Shown here: positions 1-6,670 of the stretch, piece after piece | Position numbering within the stretch: the first letter of the stretch is position 1 | Layout of the letters: every line of letters starts with the position of its first letter | Assembly (NCBI GenBank): GCA_028869035.1 | Contig: JAGWTL010000109.1 | Coordinates: 1-8,622, forward strand | Length of the DNA stretch: 8,622 nt | Direction: 5' to 3' | From: Burkholderiales bacterium | Lineage (GTDB): Bacteria; Pseudomonadota; Gammaproteobacteria; Burkholderiales; Burkholderiaceae_C | Program-made: the position numbers and the translations under genes | Notes under the pieces: generated by a model | The model's input: the letters and a program-made list of their open reading frames with translations, nothing else | What the model was told of the DNA's origin: nothing | Database searches by the model: none

Positions 1-1164
1 ACCCTGCACAACCGCATCAACGAGCTGGGCGTGGCCGAGCCGGTGATCCAGCAGCAGGGCCTGGACCGCATCGTCGTGCAGCTGCCCGGCGTGCAGGACA
101 CGGCCAAGGCCAAGGACATCCTGGGCCGTACCGCCACGCTGGAAGTGCGCATGGTGGACGAAAGCGTCGAAGGCCGCTCGGCCGAAGCCGGTTCCGGCCC
201 GGTGCCCTTCGGCGCCGAGCGCTACCCGGACCGCAACGGTCAGGCCGTCATCGTCAGGAAGCAGGTCGTGCTGACCGGCGACAGCCTGACCGACGCCCAG
301 CCCGGTTTCGACAGCCAGACCCAGGAGCCCACCGTCAACCTCTCGCTGGACGCCAAGGGCTCGCGCATCTTCAAGGACGTGACGCGCGAGAACGTGGGCA
401 AGCGCATGGCCATCATCCTGTTCGAGAAGGGCAAGGGGGAGGTGGTCACGGCGCCGGTGATCCGCAGCGAAATCGGCGGCGGCCGCGTGCAGATATCGGG
501 TCGCATGAGCTCGGTGGAGGCGGCCGACACGGCCCTGCTGCTGCGTGCCGGCGCGCTGGCCGCGCCCATGGAGATCATCGAGGAGCGCACCATCGGCCCC
601 AGCCTGGGGGCAGAGAACATCAGCAAGGGTTTCGCCAGCGTGACCTGGGGTTTCCTGGCCGTGACGGCCTTCATGTGTGTCTATTACATGCTGTTCGGCG
701 TAATTTCCAGCGTGGCGCTGGCCGTCAACCTGCTGCTGCTGGTGGCGGTGCTGTCCATGCTGCAGGCCACGCTGACCCTGCCAGGTATGGCGGCCATGGC
801 CCTGGTGCTGGGCATGGCCATCGACGCCAATGTGCTGATCAACGAGCGGGTGCGTGAAGAGCTTCGAGGCGGCGCCTCGCCGCAAGCTGCCATCCTGACC
901 GGTTATGACCGCGCCTGGGCCACCATCCTGGACTCCAACGTCACCACCCTGATCGCCGGCCTGGCCCTGCTGGCCTTCGGTTCCGGCCCGGTGCGGGGGT
1001 TCGCCGTGGTGCACTGCCTGGGCATCCTGACCAGCATGTTCTCGGCGGTTTTCTTCTCGCGCGGACTGGTGAATTTGTGGTACGGTAGCCGTAAAAAGCT
1101 CAAGACCGTCTCTATCGGCACGGTCTGGCGCTCGGACGCTCAGGCGCCGGCCAAAATGGATTGA
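1..1164 (+). CDS. secD: Protein translocase subunit SecD, 3' part (5' end outside window)
   Basis: SecD is the larger subunit of the inner-membrane SecDF complex, which uses the proton-motive force to help preproteins leave SecYEG on the periplasmic side. The frame is open from base 1, so no start is present; 387 codons remain, against roughly 600 or more for full betaproteobacterial SecD. Bases 1 to about 600 encode the end of the large periplasmic domain, including the family motif LRAGALAAP and then EERTIGPSLG (bases 538-612). Hydrophobic segments follow at about 640-700, 703-765, 784-845, 931-990 and 1000-1065. The fourth transmembrane helix carries GMAIDANVLINERVREEL; its Asp (bases 823-825) corresponds to the conserved proton-relay Asp known in this family. 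The product ends in a short basic, then polar, cytoplasmic tail. secF starts 12 bases after the stop, so the two are surely co-transcribed. In related genomes yajC and tgt usually lie upstream; they are not visible here. Confidence 0.97.
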   Translation, partial: TLHNRINELGVAEPVIQQQGLDRIVVQLPGVQDTAKAKDILGRTATLEVRMVDESVEGRSAEAGSGPVPFGAERYPDRNGQAVIVRKQVVLTGDSLTDAQPGFDSQTQEPTVNLSLDAKGSRIFKDVTRENVGKRMAIILFEKGKGEVVTAPVIRSEIGGGRVQISGRMSSVEAADTALLLRAGALAAPMEIIEERTIGPSLGAENISKGFASVTWGFLAVTAFMCVYYMLFGVISSVALAVNLLLLVAVLSMLQATLTLPGMAAMALVLGMAIDANVLINERVREELRGGASPQAAILTGYDRAWATILDSNVTTLIAGLALLAFGSGPVRGFAVVHCLGILTSMFSAVFFSRGLVNLWYGSRKKLKTVSIGTVWRSDAQAPAKMD

Positions 1165-1176
1165 GGGAAGAAGAAC

Positions 1177-2133
1177 ATGGAGTTTTTTAAGATCCGGCGC
1201 GACATTCCGTTCATGCGGCACGCGCTGGTGCTCAACGCCATCTCGGTCGTCACCTTTCTGGCGGCCGTCTTCTTTCTCTTTTCCCGCGGGCTGCACCTGT
1301 CGGTGGAGTTCACCGGCGGCACGCTGATGGAGGTCAGCTACTCCCAGCCGGCCGACCTGGAGGCGGTGCGCGGGGGTATCGCCAAGCTGGGCTACGCCGA
1401 TGTCCAGGTCCAGAATTTCGGCACCGCGCGCGACGTCCTGATCCGCATGCCGGCGGCCAAGGGGGTCAGCTCCGGCCAGCAGAGCGAGCAGGTCATGGCC
1501 ACGCTCAAGGCGGCCGATGCCGGCGCCACCCTGCGCCGCAGCGAGTTCGTCGGCCCCCAGGTCGGCGACGAACTGGCGCTGGACGGACTCAAGGCCCTGG
1601 CCTTCGTGGTGGTGGGCATCATGGTCTATCTGGCGGTGCGCTTCGAGTGGAAGTTCGCCGTGGCGGCCATCATCGCCAACCTGCATGACGTGGTCATCAT
1701 CCTGGGTTTCTTCGCTTTCTTCCAGTGGGAGTTTTCCCTGCCGGTGCTGGCGGCCGTGCTGGCCGTGCTGGGTTATTCGGTCAACGAGTCGGTTGTGATC
1801 TTTGACCGCATCCGCGAAAACTTCCGGCGCCTGCGCAAGCTGGACACGGTGGGCATCATCGACAACGCCATCACCTCGACCATCAGCCGCACCATCATCA
1901 CGCACGGTTCCACGCAGCTCATGGTGTTGTCCATGCTGCTGTTCGGCGGCCCCACGCTGCACTACTTTGCGCTGGCGCTGACCATCGGCATCCTGTTCGG
2001 CATCTACTCCTCGGTGTTCGTCGCTGCCGCCATTGCCATGTGGCTGGGCGTCAAGCGTGAAGACCTGATCAAGGGTGGCGGCGCCAAGCGGGAAACCGAT
2101 CCCAACGATCCGAACTCGGGCGCCGTCGTCTGA
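1177..2133 (+). CDS. secF: Protein translocase subunit SecF
   Basis: SecF is the partner of SecD in the proton-driven export complex of the inner membrane. At 318 residues it has the usual family length. The ATG is preceded by a purine-rich site (GAGGGAAGAAG, 1163-1173). Six membrane segments are visible: about residues 14-36, 138-157, 160-184, 188-209, 240-257 and 261-290. A periplasmic domain lies between the first two. Family motifs are present: EFTGG at 44-48 (often DFTGG), LHD at 169-171, and GYSVNESVVIFDRIREN at 199-215. In the last motif Glu204 sits where E. coli-type proteins have the functionally important Asp of the N-D-T/S triplet. This is a conservative acidic change which I believe is common in betaproteobacteria. 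The soluble tail after residue 292 is Lys-, Gly- and Asp-rich. The gene is sandwiched closely between secD and the DUF1631 gene. Confidence 0.97.
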   Translation: MEFFKIRRDIPFMRHALVLNAISVVTFLAAVFFLFSRGLHLSVEFTGGTLMEVSYSQPADLEAVRGGIAKLGYADVQVQNFGTARDVLIRMPAAKGVSSGQQSEQVMATLKAADAGATLRRSEFVGPQVGDELALDGLKALAFVVVGIMVYLAVRFEWKFAVAAIIANLHDVVIILGFFAFFQWEFSLPVLAAVLAVLGYSVNESVVIFDRIRENFRRLRKLDTVGIIDNAITSTISRTIITHGSTQLMVLSMLLFGGPTLHYFALALTIGILFGIYSSVFVAAAIAMWLGVKREDLIKGGGAKRETDPNDPNSGAVV

Positions 2134-2150
2134 ACCAGGGCAGGACTACC

Positions 2151-4883
2151 ATGGCGACCCAGCTCTCCTATATGCAGCGCATGCAGCTGGCGGAGAAGGT
2201 GCGCCAGCGTTTTCTCGGTGATGCCGAGAAGATCCTGTTCGATCTGGGCGGGACGATCCAGGACCGGCTGACCGCACTGCTCAATGAAAAGGGCACGACC
2301 CGGGACATGCAGAACCGGCGCGATGCCTGGATGCTGTTCCAGAAGCAGCGCGGCCCCTGGATCGACGGCACCATGAAGATCTGGCAGGCGTCGCTCAAGT
2401 CTCCGGCCACCAAAAAATCCGGGAAAAAAGAAGAGCTCTCGCTCGAGGGCGATGGCGGCCTGTCCCTGGTGGGCACCGATGCGGTCGAGAACAAGATCCT
2501 GGCTTCCCGCCTGGTGCTGGCCGTGGTGGAAAAGATGGGCGGCGATCTCGACGATCTGCGTGTGCGCGTCAGGACGCTGGAGAACCGTGACGATCTCGAG
2601 GGGCACGACATCCTGCGGCCCGAAGTCCTGATCCTGCTCATGGTCGAGCAGTGGACCACCATCGGCATGACACGCGAGTCCTGGCCCATGGTCAACGACG
2701 TCGTGCAGAAAAGTCTGATCGAGAAACTGAAGACGGCCTATGCCAATGCCAATGAATTCCTGATCCAGCAGGGTGTCATGCCGACCATCGACCTGAAGGA
2801 TCGCGTCAAGCGGGCCGCGGTCGGCCGTCGTGCACTTGGGGCTTCGGGCGCGCCGGCCCCCGACTCCCAGCAGCCCGACTCGCAGCTCCCTGGCGATACG
2901 GGGGGTGACCCTTCCTGGGCCGCTTCGAGCGGGGCTTACGGGCAGGCCTCTGCTTACCCGGCTCAGCGGCCGGTGTCGGCACCGGCGCCGTTGGGAGGCG
3001 GCATGCCGGTGGCTCGCGCGCCCGCGGGTATGCAGCCACCGGCCTATCCTGGGCAGCCGTCGCCCGGTCGCGTGCCAGCCGGTGCCGGTGCTGCACCCGC
3101 TTACCCGGGCCAGCCTGCCATGCCGCCGGGGCAGGCCCCAGGGTCGGCCGGGCGCAGTGCGGGCCATTTGTTTGGCGGCCGCCTGGGCTGGGACGACGCC
3201 GGTGGTCCCGTCACCCCCAGCTGGCCGGCCTCGGTGCCGTCGCATGGCGCTGGCGGCGTACAGCCGCCGCCCTCCGCGTTCGGGCAGACCCCGGCGCAGA
3301 TGCATCAGGCCCTGGCGGGGCAGGGCACGCCGTCCCATTTCGGCGGCGCGCATGAAGAGACGCGTTTGATGACGCAGACCACGCCGCTGGCGCGTACGCG
3401 CAGCCGTGCCCAGGGCATGTTCGGTCAGCTCAAGCGCCTGCTGGTGGGCCAGGGCGGTGGTGATTTCAGCGCGACCTCGGCGCAGCCACCTTCGCCGGCG
3501 CTGGCAGCGGCCATGGCGGAACGTCCGCAGTATTACGATAGTGGCGGCGGCGGAACCGGCACGGTCTATGAAGATTTCGGCCCGGCCGCTGTGGTCAAGG
3601 TGGCCGAGAAGCTGCGCGAGAAGACCGACGAGCTCAAGAAGAAGGCCGAGACCAAAAGCGAGAAGGCCATCATCGAGATGGTGGCGCTCATGTTCCAGGC
3701 CATCCTGGCCGAGGAGCGCATCCCCACGACGATCCGGGTCTGGTTTGCCCGGCTGCAGATGCCGGTGTTGCGCGTGGCGCTGGCCGAGCCCGAGTTCTTC
3801 GGCACGCTGAACCACCCGGCGCGCCAGCTGATCGACCGCATGGGCTCCTGCGTCATGGGTTTCGAAGCGAGCAGCATCACAGGCGGTGCGCTCGAAACCG
3901 AGATCAAGCGCATCGTGCAGGTCATCGAGCAATATCCCGAGACCGGCAAGCGCGTGTTCCAGATCGTCTACGACGAGTTCCAGAAATTCCTGGCCAAGTA
4001 CCTGACGGGCAAGGAAAAGACGCAGAAGGTGGTGAGCGTCGCGCAGCAGGTCGAGCAGAAGGAAACACTGGCGATCCAGTACACCATCGAGCTGCGCAAC
4101 ATGCTCAAGGACATTCCGGTGCACGACGAGATCCGCACCTTCCTGTTCAAGGTCTGGGCCGAGGTGCTGGCGGTGTCGGCCGTGCGCAAGGGCTCCAAGG
4201 ACGCCGAGACTGTGGCGCTCAAAAAGGCGGCGGCCGACCTGGTCTGGTCGGCCAGTGCCAAACCCAATCGCAATGATCGCGCCCGTGTCATCCAGGACCT
4301 GCCGCAACTGCTGCAGCGCCTGCGCTCGGGCATGAGCCTGCTGGGCATGGCGCAGGCTGACCAGGACGCCCACATCAAGATCGTCAGCGACACCATGGCC
4401 GACGCCTTCATGTCCAAGACGCAAGCCATCCCGCAGGCCCAGATCGACGCCATGACACAGCGCCTGGCCAATCTGGAAGACTTTGTCAGCGAGGATGGCC
4501 TGGGCGATCTGCCGCTGGATGCCGAAAGCATCGAGATGATGCTGGGCATCGACGCGTCCACCATCGACGTGGTCACCAACGGCGGCTCCAAGCCGACCCC
4601 CGCCATGGTGGCCTGGGCGCAGGAGCTGCAACTGGGCTCCTGGTTCACGCTGGACCACAATGGCAAGGTCAGCCAGGTGCAGTTCGTCTGGCGCAGCGAC
4701 CGCAAGCACCTGAACCTCTTCGCCTCCAGCGATGGCCACAGCTACCTGATCCAGGCAGGTCGCCTCGCGGCTTATCTGCAGGCCGGCCTGCTGCTGCCGC
4801 AGGAAGAGGAAACGCTGACCGTGCGTGCCACGCGCGAGGCACTCACAAGGCTGGAAGCCAATCCGGAGCGCCTGGTCGCTTGA
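2151..4883 (+). CDS. DUF1631 family protein with PilZ-like C-terminal tail, function unknown
   Basis: I recognise this as a DUF1631 protein, a proteobacterial family without an established role; some database entries call such proteins thymidine phosphorylase, which nothing here supports. The product is 910 residues. Residues 1-228 are a mostly helical, charged N-terminal part. Residues 229 to about 400 are a Pro/Gly/Ala-rich, probably disordered linker. About 405-460 is a short basic and Ala/Pro-rich stretch. Residues 475-820 are a long helical region with a charged, coiled-coil-like segment at 480-506. Residues 825-890 (starting LQLGSWFTL, with FVWRSDRKHLNLF at 845-857) look like a degenerate PilZ beta-barrel, without a clear RxxxR motif. 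There is no signal peptide or membrane segment, so it should be cytoplasmic. The ATG has AGGA (2142-2145) five bases upstream and lies 17 bases after secF, suggesting co-transcription. Family call fairly sure; function not inferred. Confidence 0.88.
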   Translation: MATQLSYMQRMQLAEKVRQRFLGDAEKILFDLGGTIQDRLTALLNEKGTTRDMQNRRDAWMLFQKQRGPWIDGTMKIWQASLKSPATKKSGKKEELSLEGDGGLSLVGTDAVENKILASRLVLAVVEKMGGDLDDLRVRVRTLENRDDLEGHDILRPEVLILLMVEQWTTIGMTRESWPMVNDVVQKSLIEKLKTAYANANEFLIQQGVMPTIDLKDRVKRAAVGRRALGASGAPAPDSQQPDSQLPGDTGGDPSWAASSGAYGQASAYPAQRPVSAPAPLGGGMPVARAPAGMQPPAYPGQPSPGRVPAGAGAAPAYPGQPAMPPGQAPGSAGRSAGHLFGGRLGWDDAGGPVTPSWPASVPSHGAGGVQPPPSAFGQTPAQMHQALAGQGTPSHFGGAHEETRLMTQTTPLARTRSRAQGMFGQLKRLLVGQGGGDFSATSAQPPSPALAAAMAERPQYYDSGGGGTGTVYEDFGPAAVVKVAEKLREKTDELKKKAETKSEKAIIEMVALMFQAILAEERIPTTIRVWFARLQMPVLRVALAEPEFFGTLNHPARQLIDRMGSCVMGFEASSITGGALETEIKRIVQVIEQYPETGKRVFQIVYDEFQKFLAKYLTGKEKTQKVVSVAQQVEQKETLAIQYTIELRNMLKDIPVHDEIRTFLFKVWAEVLAVSAVRKGSKDAETVALKKAAADLVWSASAKPNRNDRARVIQDLPQLLQRLRSGMSLLGMAQADQDAHIKIVSDTMADAFMSKTQAIPQAQIDAMTQRLANLEDFVSEDGLGDLPLDAESIEMMLGIDASTIDVVTNGGSKPTPAMVAWAQELQLGSWFTLDHNGKVSQVQFVWRSDRKHLNLFASSDGHSYLIQAGRLAAYLQAGLLLPQEEETLTVRATREALTRLEANPERLVA
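2835..3350 (+). repeat. Pro/Gly/Ala-rich low-complexity linker with Tyr-Pro-X-Gln repeats
   Basis: This stretch encodes residues 229-400 of the DUF1631 protein. It is dominated by Pro, Gly, Ala, Ser and Gln and contains three copies of a short motif: AYPAQ at residues 268-272 (bases 2952-2966), AYPGQP at 298-303 (3042-3059) and AYPGQP at 317-322 (3099-3116). The composition suggests a flexible, disordered spacer between the two conserved parts of the protein. No stop or frameshift interrupts it. Confidence 0.75.
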
Positions 4884-4886
4884 AGC

Positions 4887-4918
4887 AAAAAGGCCCCGGT
4901 GTGGGGCCTTTGCGTTTT
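4887..4918. terminator. Bidirectional rho-independent terminator between convergent genes
   Basis: A perfect 9-bp stem (AAGGCCCC core; 4889-4897 pairing with 4903-4911) closes a five-base loop GGTGT. On the + strand it is followed by TTTGCGTTTT. On the - strand the mirror stem is followed by TTTTTG, a cleaner U-run. It starts four bases after the DUF1631 stop and ends 32 bases before the smg stop on the other strand, so it is placed to end both the secDF-DUF1631 transcript and the LysM-dprA-smg transcript. Confidence 0.88.
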
Positions 4919-4950
4919 GGGCCGGGGCGCTGCAACGCCCGCTCCCGGTA

Positions 4951-5451
4951 TCAGTGGGCGATGCGCTCCGCGCTGTCATCGTAGAGTTCGTCGAGCACCA
5001 GGGTGTCGGGCTCCTCGCCAAAACTCCAGTACACCATCAGAATGATGATCTTCAGGTCGTCCAGCGCGATCGGTTCACCCGGTACGGCCATGGCGCGGTC
5101 GAGGACGACTTCGCGCAGCGGCGGCGGCAAAACCTCGGCCGATTCGAGAAAACTGATGAAACCCAGGCATTCGGCGCCCAGATGGTTCTGCTCGGCCACC
5201 GAGTACACGCGCATGCTGTCAGGCGACTGGATACGGGACAGGCTGGCGTCAGGCTGGGGAGGCGGCGGGGCCGTGTCAAGCCAGAGCGTGCTCTGGGCCG
5301 CGAGGTTCAGGCCGTCGAGCCAGAGCAGCGCGTCGCGGATCTCGTCGGCATCGAAGCCGATGGCGTTGAGCTTGCGCTCGAGTTGCGGCAGTTCGGGGCA
5401 AGCATCGCCGCGCCAGTAGTTTTCGTACACATACACAAGCACTTCGAACAT
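4951..5451 (-). CDS. smg: Smg family protein (DUF494)
   Basis: This 166-residue acidic protein matches the Smg/DUF494 family, close to the length of E. coli Smg (157). Recognisable features are the start MFEVLVYVYENYW, the segment DEIRDALLWLDGL (36-48), MRVYSVAEQNHLGAECLGF (80-98) and LDDLKIIILMVYW (130-142). A Pro-rich spacer (residues 61-67) separates the N-terminal helical part from the rest. No catalytic motif, membrane segment or signal peptide is seen; the molecular role of the family is not established. The frame stays open 40 codons further upstream into dprA, but that extension lacks Smg similarity, and the family's characteristic start lies at the ATG chosen here. Only a weak GAAG site precedes it. 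It lies 70 bases downstream of dprA on the same strand, the usual partner of smg in many proteobacteria, and is probably the last gene of the operon. Confidence 0.93.
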   Translation of the reverse strand: MFEVLVYVYENYWRGDACPELPQLERKLNAIGFDADEIRDALLWLDGLNLAAQSTLWLDTAPPPPQPDASLSRIQSPDSMRVYSVAEQNHLGAECLGFISFLESAEVLPPPLREVVLDRAMAVPGEPIALDDLKIIILMVYWSFGEEPDTLVLDELYDDSAERIAH

Positions 5452-5521
5452 GGCTTCAATATAGCGCAGAAAGCGCCCGGGGCCAGCGGGAAATGACCGG
5501 TGTTGTCGGCGCTGTTGCGCT

Positions 5522-6646
5522 TCAGGCACGCACCAGCCGTTGCAGCAGGCCACCGGGCAGGCGAGCCACATGCCCCTCGATCTCGAGGGTCATCAGGCGG
5601 GCCTGCAAGGGGGCAATGGCCAGGCCGGTACGTGCCTGCAGGGCGTCCAGACTGACCGGGTCCAGCCCCAGGGCTTGCAGCACGTCATCGTCGTCCTCGC
5701 GGGCGTCGACCGCATCCCTTGCGGGCAGGCCGGGGCTGGCGGCGCCCGGCATCTCTTCCAGCACGTCCTGCGCCGATTCGACCAGCTTGGCGCCCTGGCG
5801 GATCAGGGCGTGGCAGCCGCGTGATTGTGTGGCATGGATGGAGCCCGGGATGGCGAAGACGTCCTTGCCCTGCTCAGCGGCCAGGCGCGCTGTGATCAGC
5901 GAACCCGACTTCAGGGCCGCCTCCACCACCAGGGTGGCGCTGGAGAGCCCGGCGATCAGGCGGTTGCGGCGCGGGAAGTTGGCCGCCAAGGGTGGCATGC
6001 CCAGCGGGTACTCGCTGACGATCAAGCCCTGCTCGCTGATGCGGTGCGCCAGCGCATGGTGGCTCTTGGGGTAGACCCGGTCCAGGCCGGTGCCCACCAC
6101 GGCCACGGTGGCCAATCGATCCGGTGCCTGGGCGTGCCCGGCGAGCGCACCTTCATGGGCCGCGCCATCGATCCCCAGGGCCAGCCCGGAGACGATGCTC
6201 AGGCCCGCCTGGCTCAGGGCCTGCGCAAACTGCTGCGCATTCAGGGCCCCCTGCGGGGTCGGGTTGCGGCTGCCGACCATGGCCAGGCTGCGTCCCGCGT
6301 CGAAGGGCAGATCAAGTCGTCCAGCCAGGTAGAGCAGCAAGGGCGGGTCTTCGATATCGAGCAGAGTGACCGGGTAGCGCGGGTCACCCAGGGGCACGAT
6401 GGCGCGCTGCTGCGGCGCCTCCTGCAGCCAGGTCCAGCTACGGTCCAGCAGTTCGGCCAGGCCATCGGGTTTTTCTTGCAGGGCTTGCGTCTGCTTGGGA
6501 CTGAGCAACTGCCGCAGCGCCGCCGGGCTTTGCTCAAAGATGGCCATGGGCAGGCCGAAGGCAGCCAGCAGGCTGCGCGCGCTTTCGTTGCCGATGCCAG
6601 GGGCGAGTGTCAGCCGCAACCAGGCGCCCAGTTCATCGCGCTCCAT
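5522..6646 (-). CDS. dprA: DNA processing protein DprA (Smf)
   Basis: DprA binds single-stranded DNA entering the cell during natural transformation, protects it and loads RecA onto it. The 374-residue product has the full family layout. An N-terminal helical helix-hairpin-helix-like part spans residues 1-75. The Rossmann-like core spans about 85-295, with GSRNPT (125-130), SGLALGIDGAAH (153-164), GTGLDRVYP (185-193), SEYPLG (211-216), FPRRNRLIAGLS (224-235) and SGSLITARLA (247-256). An acidic spacer (DAREDDDD, 314-321) leads to a C-terminal winged-helix-like domain at about 322-374. All core motifs are intact, so it looks functional. The start is an ATG 24 bases after the stop of the LysM gene. 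No good Shine-Dalgarno sequence is seen, so translation may depend on coupling to that gene. dprA alone does not prove competence: it also occurs in bacteria with no known natural transformation. Confidence 0.97.
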   Translation of the reverse strand: MERDELGAWLRLTLAPGIGNESARSLLAAFGLPMAIFEQSPAALRQLLSPKQTQALQEKPDGLAELLDRSWTWLQEAPQQRAIVPLGDPRYPVTLLDIEDPPLLLYLAGRLDLPFDAGRSLAMVGSRNPTPQGALNAQQFAQALSQAGLSIVSGLALGIDGAAHEGALAGHAQAPDRLATVAVVGTGLDRVYPKSHHALAHRISEQGLIVSEYPLGMPPLAANFPRRNRLIAGLSSATLVVEAALKSGSLITARLAAEQGKDVFAIPGSIHATQSRGCHALIRQGAKLVESAQDVLEEMPGAASPGLPARDAVDAREDDDDVLQALGLDPVSLDALQARTGLAIAPLQARLMTLEIEGHVARLPGGLLQRLVRA

Positions 6647-6670
6647 GGCGTCGTGCGCCGCTGCGTGTGC

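Noticed and set aside
2004..5021. A 1005-codon open frame on the - strand opposite the DUF1631 gene
   Set aside because: Its codons lie exactly in register with those of the + strand gene, so - strand stops would need TTA, CTA or TCA codons, which this GC-rich gene avoids. The translation is His/Arg/Gln/Leu-rich with no family features, while the + strand product has clear DUF1631 character.
5458..5466. A TATATT -10-like box on the - strand just before smg
   Set aside because: It lies only a few bases from the start codon and no acceptable -35 box is found at normal spacing; smg is better explained as part of the dprA operon.
4825..5496. A 223-codon + strand frame running from the end of the DUF1631 gene across smg
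   Set aside because: It reads through the terminator hairpin and lies opposite the well-conserved Smg sequence; it has no recognisable domain and no good ribosome binding site.
5452..5571. Forty extra N-terminal codons for Smg, reaching into dprA
   Set aside because: The extension has no similarity to the family, whose members begin with MFEVL-like sequence, and would overlap the end of dprA by about 50 bases.
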